64,000 nt of DNA from Vacuolonema iberomarrocanum LEGE 07170 (GCA_015207365.1 JADEXA010000013.1:1-64000); one strand, 5' to 3'; numbered from the stretch's first letter, positions 38,046 to 42,641 are shown. Numbers and translations are program-made. Notes: a model not told the origin generated them from the letters alone.

Positions 38046-38347
38046 CCAGAGGTCTGAAGGATAACGCAGGGGCTTGATCGGTGGCACTAACCACTGATTG
38101 CCCCTGCCTCTAACCCCTTCCCAGACGCAACATACTACAGCGGCATACTACGCAAACGGAAGCGTGAGCGATCGCGCTACTGGAGTTGTGTGGGCAAATT
38201 TCCCGCATGCAAACTTCGTAATTTCAAGTAATTCAACACAAAGTCGTGTCTGAAAAAGCTTGAAGTGCAGGTTGGTTTGAGAACAACGATTTCTGACGTT
38301 TACACGCATATCTGCCAAAAAATCAGGAAAAAGTTTCTAAAACCCCC

Positions 38348-38379
38348 TTGACATCTGTAGTATTTATGTAGCATAACTG
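38348..38379 (+). promoter_or_regulatory. candidate promoter of the tRNA array
   Basis: A consensus TTGACA (38348-38353) is followed 17 bp later by GCATAA, a weak -10. Two direct repeats of CTGTAGTAT (about 38355 and 38378) overlap the site. A second TTGACA lies at 38442. This is the only strong -35 in the 530 bp before tRNA-Asp, which otherwise shows no gene. Confidence 0.35.
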
Positions 38380-38579
38380 TAGTATGACAACAGAACGCTC
38401 ACCGCAGAGAGCCAACTGTTTTCTTCCACCTTGAACTGAACCTTGACAACTAAATAGGTATCACCCAAATTCATCCAAAAATCGTTGCAACAATGCAACC
38501 TGCAGGGTGTTGTTCTCTTCCATACAGGCGATGTCGAGCCTGGGGGGATGAGTGACAACGTTTCCAACCCTGCATTTCT

Positions 38580-38655
38580 GGGGGTGTAGCTTAGTCTGGC
38601 TCAAAGCAGTCGCCTGTCGAGCGAAAGATCGTGGGTTCAAATCCCATCTCCCCCG
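38580..38655 (+). tRNA. tRNA-Asp (GTC)
   Basis: First gene of the array. Acceptor GGGGGTG/CTCCCCC, anticodon loop CTGTCGA, standard T-loop TTCAAAT, discriminator G. CCA is not encoded. Confidence 0.93.
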
Positions 38656-38842
38656 TTGGCGACATATCTCCATGTCATACAGGTAGAGGTTTGGATTTTC
38701 ACTTGGCTCGAAAATCTGGTGTTGGCGATCGCTTACCCTGCTTCCTCGTCGCCAACTGTCATCTATCCAACATGGTTATATGTCGCCCCCCTCTTGGAGT
38801 CTTTGTGAGATGCGAGGCTATCAACTCTCACAACTCCAACAC
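38656..38842. repeat. spacer with nested inverted repeats
   Basis: GGCGACATATCTCCATG (about 38658) pairs with CATGGTTATATGTCGCC (about 38770), with two mismatched positions. Within it, GTTGGCGA/GTCGCCAAC forms a second hairpin. TTGGAGTCTTTGTGAG / CTCTCACAACTCCAA follows. No tRNA could be folded here. Confidence 0.5.
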
Positions 38843-38916
38843 AGCCTCGTGGACGAATAGATAAGTCGCTCTGATTCTCAGTCAGAGAGAAGCGGGTGCA
38901 ACTCCCGTCGAGGCTT
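38843..38916 (+). tRNA. tRNA-Glu (CTC)
   Basis: Acceptor AGCCTCG/CGAGGCT, anticodon stem TCTGA/TCAGA with loop TTCTCAG. The T-loop is TGCAACT, so position 55 is G instead of T. CCA is encoded (38917-38919). It is a close paralogue of the next gene. A dedicated CTC isoacceptor is uncommon in bacteria, where TTC usually reads both Glu codons. Confidence 0.88.
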
Positions 38917-39002
38917 CCAACCGATACGTGAAGGGTGTGAGTGGTGCGTGACAAGCGCTGCGCTATCTCTATCTCTATCTCTATCGCATTTTCAATACCC
39001 AT

Positions 39003-39076
39003 AGCCTCGTGGGCAAATAGACAAGTCGCTCTGGTTTTCACCCAGAGAGAAGCGGGTGCAACTCCCGTCGAGGCTC
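39003..39076 (+). tRNA. tRNA-Glu (TTC)
   Basis: Nearly the same sequence as tRNA-Glu(CTC): identical acceptor and T-arm (TGCAACT loop), anticodon loop TTTTCAC. CCA is encoded (39077-39079). A short TCTATC tandem repeat precedes it (38964-38985). Confidence 0.9.
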
Positions 39077-39184
39077 CCAAGTAGTGGCGTGGATGAATAA
39101 CAGGGGCATTGAGTGGATGCGGAAAACCTTAGCTTCAATGCAAGCGTCCCAACCCATCTGCTCATCCACCCATCCACCCAACCC

Positions 39185-39259
39185 GGCTCGGTAGCTTTAA
39201 TTGGTCAGAGCGATCGCCTGTTAAGCGAGGGGTTACAGGTTCAAGTCCTGTCCGAGCCT
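39185..39259 (+). tRNA. tRNA-Asn (GTT)
   Basis: Acceptor GGCTCGG/CCGAGCC, anticodon loop CTGTTAA, T-loop TTCAAGT. The discriminator is T, where bacterial tRNA-Asn normally has G. No CCA is encoded. Confidence 0.9.
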
Positions 39260-39260
39260 T

Positions 39261-39334
39261 GTGACGGAAGCCAAAGCGATCGCGGCGCTGGTCTGTGACA
39301 CCAGCCTTAACGGGTTAGAGTCCCGTCCGTCACC
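39261..39334 (+). tRNA. tRNA-His (GTG), atypical
   Basis: Acceptor GTGACGG/CCGTCAC, anticodon stem CTGGT/ACCAG with loop CTGTGAC. The discriminator is C73, as required for His, followed by encoded CCA (39335-39337). Position -1 is T, so the G-1 of bacterial tRNA-His is not encoded. The T-loop TTAGAGT has A at position 56 instead of C. It starts one base after tRNA-Asn. Confidence 0.82.
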
Positions 39335-39380
39335 CCAAATCTTGGGTTATCGCGCTGCGTGTTTAAGTCGGATGAATACC

Positions 39381-39413
39381 TTTCGAAAGTACTGCACTGC
39401 GGTGCTTTCGAAA
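39381..39413. repeat. hairpin between tRNA-His and tRNA-Cys
   Basis: TTTCGAAAGTAC pairs with GTGCTTTCGAAA (one G-T pair). The outer TGAAT/ATTCA flanks also pair. It belongs to the TTTNGAAAG group of hairpins seen at 21.4, 28.1, 31.1, 36.3 and 40.5 kb. Confidence 0.65.
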
Positions 39414-39451
39414 ACCATCTGGCCTCATTCAAATGTAGAAAACCCGATCAA

Positions 39452-39546
39452 CTCCAGGTCGCCAAGTGGGAAGGCATCGGTCTGCAACACCGACATCGAG
39501 AGTATCTCCTGCGGAGACGCTACGCGAACGATTCTCTCCCTGGAGT
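39452..39546 (+). tRNA. tRNA-Cys (GCA) with an enlarged T-loop
   Basis: Acceptor CTCCAGG/CCTGGAG, D-stem GCC/GGC, anticodon stem TCGGT/ACCGA with loop CTGCAAC, and discriminator T73 as required for Cys. The T-stem GAGAG (39498-39502) and CTCTC (39534-39538) is intact, but the loop is 31 nt (39503-39533) instead of 7. The extra 24 nt contain TCCTGCGGAGACGCTACGCG, a small dispersed repeat sequence common in filamentous cyanobacteria. Removing 24 nt leaves a 7-nt loop TACGATT. Confidence 0.85.
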
Positions 39547-39587
39547 CTCGCGAGATGGCAACGGTTCTCGCTTTTTTCAAACCCAAT

Positions 39588-39658
39588 GCAGAGATGGTGT
39601 AACGGCAGCACAGGGGTCTCCAAAGCCTTTAGTCTGGGTTCAAATCCTAGTCTCTGCG
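39588..39658 (+). tRNA. tRNA-Trp (CCA)
   Basis: Acceptor GCAGAGA/TCTCTGC, anticodon loop CTCCAAA (stem GGGGT/GCCTT with wobble pairs), T-loop TTCAAAT, discriminator G73 as in bacterial Trp. 71 nt. No CCA is encoded. Confidence 0.82.
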
Positions 39659-39660
39659 TT

Positions 39661-39770
39661 CCATTGCGTGTCCCTATTCGAACAGCTTACATACTGGCTG
39701 TACTCGCCTTAAAAGCGATGGGTTCGATTCCCAAAACGCTGCTCAAACTTACATGCAATGGATGCCCTTT
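39661..39770 (+). pseudogene. degenerate tRNA-like locus (TAA loop)
   Basis: Contains a D-arm-like CAGC/GCTG, an anticodon-like TCGC-CTTAAAA-GCGA and a normal T-arm GGG-TTCGATT-CCC. The variable loop is missing and no acceptor of more than five of seven pairs can be formed. The whole is enclosed by CCATTGCGTGT / ACATGCAATGG (10 of 11 pair). It is a remnant, or a rearranged tRNA-Leu(TAA)-like gene. Confidence 0.45.
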
Positions 39771-39807
39771 GTTGATAGTGCCCACACCATCAACAAAATA
39801 TGTTTCA

Positions 39808-39890
39808 AGGTCGGCTCGCCTACGGGTGTGGGCAACGGTCTGTAAAACCGCCGCTTTTATGCATTGCTGGTTCAAGTCCAGCCCGGCCTA
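39808..39890 (+). tRNA. tRNA-Tyr (GTA)
   Basis: Class II tRNA: acceptor AGGTCGG/CCGGCCT, anticodon loop CTGTAAA, long variable arm (CGCTTTTATGCATT region), T-loop TTCAAGT, discriminator A. It is preceded by a hairpin TTTGTTGAT/ATCAACAAA (39771-39799). Confidence 0.93.
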
Positions 39891-39923
39891 TGGGTTCGTG
39901 TTTCAGTGCATCACAGCTCACAA

Positions 39924-40013
39924 GGAGAGGTGGCTGAGCGGGTTAAAGCGCCTTCCTGCTAAGAAGGAGCGGTGGGTTCACCGCCGCCGAGGGTTCGAAT
40001 CCCTCCCTCTCCG
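39924..40013 (+). tRNA. tRNA-Ser (GCT)
   Basis: Class II, 90 nt: acceptor GGAGAGG/CCTCTCC, anticodon loop CTGCTAA, long variable arm (GCGGTGGG..CACCGCCGC), discriminator G. It looks like a standard, well-conserved serine tRNA. Confidence 0.96.
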
Positions 40014-40051
40014 TTGGGTGCGATCGCACCCAAATCTGGCTCATATTGTCT

Positions 40052-40140
40052 GGACTGACGTATTTTGTTGATTTTGTGGCCGCGACGCGGCCACAAAATC
40101 AACGAATTTACTCAGGATGACGCAAGTTTTGCGTAAGTCC
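40052..40140. repeat. family D hairpin element, copy 2
   Basis: Inverted ends GGACTGACGTA / TGCGTAAGTCC and a central 18-bp stem (40067-40084, 40086-40103) with core TTTTGTGGCCGCG. The right part TTTACTCAGGATGACGCAAG is shared with 41993-42081. It sits between two serine tRNA genes. Confidence 0.85.
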
Positions 40141-40173
40141 TGATTGTTACTAAATTCTGGGTGACTAAATTTT

Positions 40174-40257
40174 GGAAGGCACCGCTGAATGGTCGGCAAC
40201 TGGTCTTGAAAACCAGGGCGGTGTAACAAGCCGGGGGTTCGATTCCTCTGCCTTCCG
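40174..40257 (+). tRNA. tRNA-Ser (TGA)
   Basis: Class II, 84 nt: acceptor GGAAGGC/GCCTTCC, anticodon stem CTGGT/ACCAG with loop CTTGAAA, variable arm GCGGTGTAACAAGCC, discriminator G. No CCA is encoded. Confidence 0.93.
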
Positions 40258-40275
40258 CTTTGCAACTTCGGATAC

Positions 40276-40348
40276 GGGAATGTAGCTGAGACGGTTGTAG
40301 CACCAGCTTGAAGCTCTGGAGACGCAGGTTCGAATCCTGCCATTCCCA
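40276..40348 (+). tRNA. tRNA-Phe (GAA)
   Basis: Acceptor GGGAATG/CATTCCC, loop TTGAAGC giving GAA, T-loop TTCGAAT, discriminator A. The innermost anticodon-stem pair is C-T, so the stem has only four good pairs. Confidence 0.83.
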
Positions 40349-40402
40349 TCCCCTAACCGCATTTAGTTGGGGCATTGTTTGGATGAAAACAGATGCAACC
40401 AC

Positions 40403-40476
40403 TGCCGAGTGGACGAATCGGTAAAGTCGCCTGACTCTGAATCAGGAGGTTGCAGGTTCGAGACCTGCCTCGGCAT
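40403..40476 (+). tRNA. tRNA-Gln (CTG)
   Basis: Acceptor TGCCGAG/CTCGGCA, with the weak U1-A72 pair typical of Gln. Anticodon stem CCTGA/TCAGG with loop CTCTGAA, T-loop TTCGAGA. Discriminator T instead of the usual G or A. Confidence 0.9.
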
Positions 40477-40508
40477 TAAGGATCTTGAATTAAATAAAAT
40501 CCAAAACC

Positions 40509-40547
40509 TATTTTTGAAAGCGCGGCTGAGCCGCGCTTTCAAAAATA
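40509..40547. repeat. 18-bp perfect hairpin in the array
   Basis: Arms 40509-40526 and 40530-40547 pair perfectly around TGA. The core TTTTTGAAAGCGCGGC shows the same outer TTTTTGAAAG as family A with a different GC apex. Confidence 0.8.
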
Positions 40548-40561
40548 AAATTCTGGTTTTA

Positions 40562-40724
40562 ACGTGAGTTCGGGATAAGAAAATCTGGCGGTTGAAACCG
40601 CGACTAGCGGAGCGAAACCCGCCTTCGCGGGTTCTCAAACTACGAATTTTCATAGTCCGCAACGGCGGACTTTGTTCTGATAGCCGCGACTTTAGTCGCC
40701 AAGGCGTTATCCCGAACTGACGTG
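40562..40724. mobile_element. 163-bp MITE-like element
   Basis: The ends ACGTGAGTTCGGGATAA / TTATCCCGAACTGACGT are a 17-bp inverted repeat with one mismatch. The interior has GCGGTTGAAACCGC and GGCGACTAAAGTCGCGGC-type short palindromes and no open frame. GGTTTTAA is repeated on both outer sides, a possible target duplication. It is a non-autonomous element inserted between tRNA-Gln(CTG) and tRNA-Gln(TTG). Confidence 0.75.
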
Positions 40725-40756
40725 GTTTTAATTTATTCGCGATCCCGAGTAGATCT

Positions 40757-40829
40757 AGCCCTGTGGTGTAAATGGCAACATGCCTCACTTTGAATGAGGA
40801 GAGTCCAGGTTCGACCCCTGGCGGGGCTT
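40757..40829 (+). tRNA. tRNA-Gln (TTG)
   Basis: Acceptor AGCCCTG/CGGGGCT, anticodon stem CCTCA/TGAGG with loop CTTTGAA, T-loop TTCGACC, discriminator T. No CCA is encoded. Confidence 0.9.
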
Positions 40830-40913
40830 TGGGGAGGAGAAAGGAAACACTGCCAATCCCCGCAGATGCCCTTTCCTCATGCGCCTGGGTTATTCGCCAT
40901 CCTCCCTTTCCTT

Positions 40914-40988
40914 ACTCCTGTAGCCCAATTGGTAGAGGCGGCTGTCTCAGAAACAGTCCGGGTGTGGGTTCGACTCCCACCAGGAGTA
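40914..40988 (+). tRNA. tRNA-Leu (CAG), short variable arm
   Basis: Acceptor ACTCCTG/CAGGAGT, D-arm GCC..GGC, anticodon stem GCTGT/ACAGT with loop CTCAGAA, variable loop only 6 nt (CCGGGT), T-loop TTCGACT, discriminator A. The fold is class I, although bacterial tRNA-Leu is class II. CCA is incomplete (CCT). Member 1 of a duplicated Leu-Leu-Pro unit. Confidence 0.85.
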
Positions 40989-40997
40989 CCTTTCCTT

Positions 40998-41071
40998 ACT
41001 GCTGTGGCCCAACTGGCAGAGGCATCGGTCTTAAGAACCGACAGGTGTGGGTTCAAGTCCCACCAGCAGTA
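40998..41071 (+). tRNA. tRNA-Leu (TAA), short variable arm
   Basis: Acceptor ACTGCTG/CAGCAGT, anticodon stem TCGGT/ACCGA with loop CTTAAGA, 5-nt variable loop, T-loop TTCAAGT, discriminator A, CCA encoded (41072-41074). No group I intron is present, although tRNA-Leu(UAA) of many cyanobacteria carries one. The next tRNA starts right after the CCA. Confidence 0.85.
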
Positions 41072-41074
41072 CCA

Positions 41075-41147
41075 CGGGATGTAAGTCAGTGGTCAGACGG
41101 CTTGTTTTGGGGACAAGCAGCCGCTGGTTCGAATCCAGCCATCCCGA
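41075..41147 (+). tRNA. tRNA-Pro (TGG), copy 1
   Basis: Acceptor CGGGATG/CATCCCG with the C1-G72 pair typical of Pro, loop TTTGGGG, T-loop TTCGAAT, discriminator A, CCA encoded (41148-41150). Identical to copy 2. Confidence 0.93.
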
Positions 41148-41240
41148 CCATGTCCCAAAGACCATGAATCGAGCAGTGCTGCGAAGTTTCACAGCTCTTT
41201 TCCACATGCGTTTGAGTTATTTGCCATCCTCCCTTTCCTT

Positions 41241-41315
41241 ACTCCTGTAGCCCAATTGGTAGAGGCGGCTGTCTTAGAAACAGTCCGGGTGTGGGTTCGA
41301 CTCCCACCAGGAGTA
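41241..41315 (+). tRNA. tRNA-Leu (TAG), short variable arm
   Basis: Identical to tRNA-Leu(CAG) at 40914 apart from a single anticodon change (loop CTTAGAA instead of CTCAGAA). The class I fold, discriminator A and lack of full CCA are retained. Confidence 0.85.
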
Positions 41316-41324
41316 CCTTTCCTT

Positions 41325-41398
41325 ACTGCTGTGGCCCAATTGGTAGAGGCATCGGTTTCAAAAACCGACAGGTGTGGGTTCGACTCCCACCAGCAGTA
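41325..41398 (+). tRNA. tRNA-Leu (CAA), short variable arm
   Basis: Paralogue of tRNA-Leu(TAA) at 40998. The anticodon loop is TTCAAAA, and the few other changes are in the D-loop and T-loop. 5-nt variable loop, discriminator A, CCA encoded (41399-41401). Confidence 0.85.
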
Positions 41399-41406
41399 CC
41401 ACTTGC

Positions 41407-41479
41407 CGGGATGTAAGTCAGTGGTCAGACGGCTTGTTTTGGGGACAAGCAGCCGCTGGTTCGAATCCAGCCATCCCGA
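41407..41479 (+). tRNA. tRNA-Pro (TGG), copy 2
   Basis: Same sequence as 41075-41147, with encoded CCA (41480-41482). It closes the second Leu-Leu-Pro unit. Confidence 0.93.
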
Positions 41480-41490
41480 CCAATAAAAGC

Positions 41491-41529
41491 TTTTTGGGTT
41501 TACAGCGCAACGCGCTGTAAACCCAAAAA
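41491..41529. repeat. 18-bp perfect hairpin in the array
   Basis: Arms 41491-41508 and 41512-41529, loop AAC, core GGGTTTACAGCGC. It lies 8 bp after the Pro CCA and could act as a terminator or processing signal within the array. Confidence 0.75.
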
Positions 41530-41539
41530 ATCCTGGCCC

Positions 41540-41614
41540 GCACCGGAGGCGGAAGTGGTGGACGCCCACGCCCGATAAGCGTGTTATTAGCAGGTTCGAC
41601 TCCTGCCCGGTGTA
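41540..41614 (+). tRNA. tRNA-Ile (GAT), atypical
   Basis: Acceptor GCACCGG/CCGGTGT (first pair G-T), anticodon stem CACGC/GCGTG with loop CCGATAA. Position 33 is C, not the near-universal T. The D-arm GGCGGAAGTGGTGGACGC is leucine-like. T-loop TTCGACT, discriminator A, CCA encoded (41615-41617). Confidence 0.75.
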
Positions 41615-41641
41615 CCAAATTTTGTAGCGCGATCGCCATCA

Positions 41642-41713
41642 GGGTCGTTGGCAGAACGGTTATGCAGCCGCCTTTTAAGCGGAACGATCCAGGTTCGACC
41701 CCTGGGCGACCCA
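41642..41713 (+). tRNA. tRNA-Lys (TTT)
   Basis: Acceptor GGGTCGT/GCGACCC, anticodon loop CTTTTAA on stem GCCGC/GCGGA, T-loop TTCGACC, discriminator A. 72 nt, no CCA. Confidence 0.92.
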
Positions 41714-41715
41714 TT

Positions 41716-41788
41716 GGGTTGTTAGCTCAGTCGGTAGAGCAGCCGCCTCTTAAGCGGAAGCGCGTAGGTTCGATCCCTACACAGCCCA
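41716..41788 (+). tRNA. tRNA-Lys (CTT)
   Basis: Starts 3 bp after tRNA-Lys(TTT). Acceptor GGGTTGT/ACAGCCC, the same anticodon stem GCCGC with loop CTCTTAA, T-loop TTCGATC, discriminator A. The two Lys genes look like diverged duplicates. A CTT isoacceptor is optional in bacteria. Confidence 0.92.
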
Positions 41789-41832
41789 TTGATGGATTGG
41801 GGGCAATCGCACTCTTTTGTCCCTATACATTT

Positions 41833-41906
41833 CGCGGGGATGGAGCAAGAGCGGCTCGACGGTCTCATAAGCCGTACATCGGTGAGTGCAACTCTCACCT
41901 CCGCGA
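41833..41906 (+). tRNA. tRNA-Met (CAT)
   Basis: Acceptor CGCGGGG/CTCCGCG, so C1-G72 is paired and it is not a standard initiator. Anticodon loop CTCATAA, T-loop TGCAACT with G55, discriminator A, CCA encoded (41907-41909). It could be elongator Met or, after lysidine modification, Ile. Confidence 0.82.
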
Positions 41907-41992
41907 CCAATTCGTATGGGCGATATAGCAGAAGTAATTGTTTAGAGGTGCGTCTAAACACCATGACCCTTCAAAGACGACCCAATTCTTCT

Positions 41993-42081
41993 GGACTTAC
42001 GCATTTCATTGAGTTTGTGGCCGCGTCGCGGCTACAAAATCAACGAATTTACTCAGGATGACGCAAAACTTGCGTCAGTCC
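41993..42081. repeat. family D hairpin element, copy 3
   Basis: Ends GGACTTACGCA / TGCGTCAGTCC. The central stem GTTTGTGGCCGCG/CGCGGCTACAAAAT has two mismatches, then TTTACTCAGGATGACGCAAA. Same size (89 bp) as copy 2 at 40052. Confidence 0.8.
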
Positions 42082-42092
42082 TATTCTTTTGT

Positions 42093-42165
42093 GCTGGTGT
42101 AGCTCAATAGGAAGAGCGACTGTCTTGTAAACAGTCGGTTGCAGGTTCAACTCCTGTCACCAGCT
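42093..42165 (+). tRNA. tRNA-Thr (TGT)
   Basis: Acceptor GCTGGTG/CACCAGC, anticodon stem ACTGT/ACAGT with loop CTTGTAA, T-loop TTCAACT, discriminator T where bacterial tRNA-Thr usually has A. Confidence 0.92.
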
Positions 42166-42236
42166 TGGGCTGGCTGCTTGCCAGCCGATGAATGCTTGGG
42201 GATTGCGACATCGAAGGGTGACGCAATCCCAAACTC

Positions 42237-42308
42237 GCGAATGTGGTGTAATTGGGAACACCGGAGTCTACCAAACTTCAGTTATGAGTTCGAGTCTCAT
42301 CATTCGCT
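42237..42308 (+). tRNA. tRNA-Gly (ACC), A34 anticodon
   Basis: Acceptor GCGAATG/CATTCGC, anticodon stem GGAGT/ACTTC with loop CTACCAA, so the anticodon is ACC. T-loop TTCGAGT, discriminator T as in bacterial Gly. A34 is very rare in bacterial tRNA outside Arg(ACG). Hairpins CTGGC..GCCAG and GGATTGCG..CGCAATCC precede it. Confidence 0.82.
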
Positions 42309-42357
42309 TGGGCATGGCACATCAAATGATTACTTGGTGTGCTGTGCTGCCAACCAA

Positions 42358-42430
42358 AGGAGCGTAGTTCAACGGATAGAGCAGCGGTCTTCGAAACCGA
42401 AGGTTACAGGTTCGAGCCCTGTCGCTCCTG
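42358..42430 (+). tRNA. tRNA-Arg (TCG)
   Basis: Acceptor AGGAGCG/CGCTCCT, anticodon stem GCGGT/ACCGA with loop CTTCGAA, T-loop TTCGAGC, discriminator G, CCA encoded (42431-42433). Bacteria normally read CGN with an ACG tRNA, so TCG is an extra isoacceptor. Confidence 0.92.
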
Positions 42431-42435
42431 CCATT

Positions 42436-42598
42436 TGGGTCTGTAGCTCTAACGGTAGAGCCCCCAGACAACCCGTGCCCCCACCCACGAAGCTTACATA
42501 CTTTCTCTGTTAAAGAAACGAAAACCGCTTTGTAAACTTGCACGGGATGCAGGTGAAACTCCTGCGGGGTAGGTGTCGGTTCGATCCCGACCAGATCC
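42436..42598 (+). tRNA. interrupted tRNA-like gene (Ala-type acceptor)
   Basis: Acceptor GGGTCTG pairs with CAGATCC with a G3-T70 wobble and discriminator A, both alanine identity features. The D-arm GCTC..GAGC and T-arm GTCGG-TTCGATC-CCGAC are normal. Between them, instead of a 17-nt anticodon arm, lie about 113 nt. They begin CCCC and end GGGG, and contain a folded insert: CCCGTGC/GCACGGG, AAGCTTACA/TGTAAACTT and TTTCT-CTGTTAA-AGAAA, plus a T-arm-like GCAGG-TGAAACT-CCTGC. No simple anticodon can be assigned. It is the last locus before atpB. Confidence 0.55.
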
Positions 42599-42641
42599 AT
42601 TTTGCCTACAATTTTTGGTGAACCTTTGGTGATACAGTAAA

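Larger units (their letters stand above)
40879..41482 (+). repeat. tandem duplication of a Leu-Leu-Pro tRNA unit
   Basis: Unit 1 (40879-41150) and unit 2 (41206-41482) match from the upstream leader (CCATCCTCCCTTTCCTT) to the Pro CCA, offset by 327-332 bp. The tRNA-Pro genes are unchanged. Both Leu genes differ in anticodon, so the duplication produced four different leucine isoacceptors. Confidence 0.9.

Noticed and set aside
38964..38985. TCTATC tandem repeat as a regulatory microsatellite
   Set aside because: Only about four units between two tRNA genes; no coding frame or promoter depends on it.
40998..41071. Group I intron in tRNA-Leu(TAA)
   Set aside because: The gene is contiguous, with an intact 7-nt anticodon loop.
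41910..41990. Possible extra tRNA between Met and the family D element
   Set aside because: GTTTAGA/TCTAAAC hairpin and TGGGCG..CGACCCA ends exist, but no D-arm, T-arm or 7-nt anticodon loop can be formed.
38461..42600. Many open frames of 60-200 codons across the tRNA array
   Set aside because: They run through tRNA genes and hairpins and their sequence is explained by the RNA genes (for example, repeated peptides from T-arm sequences).
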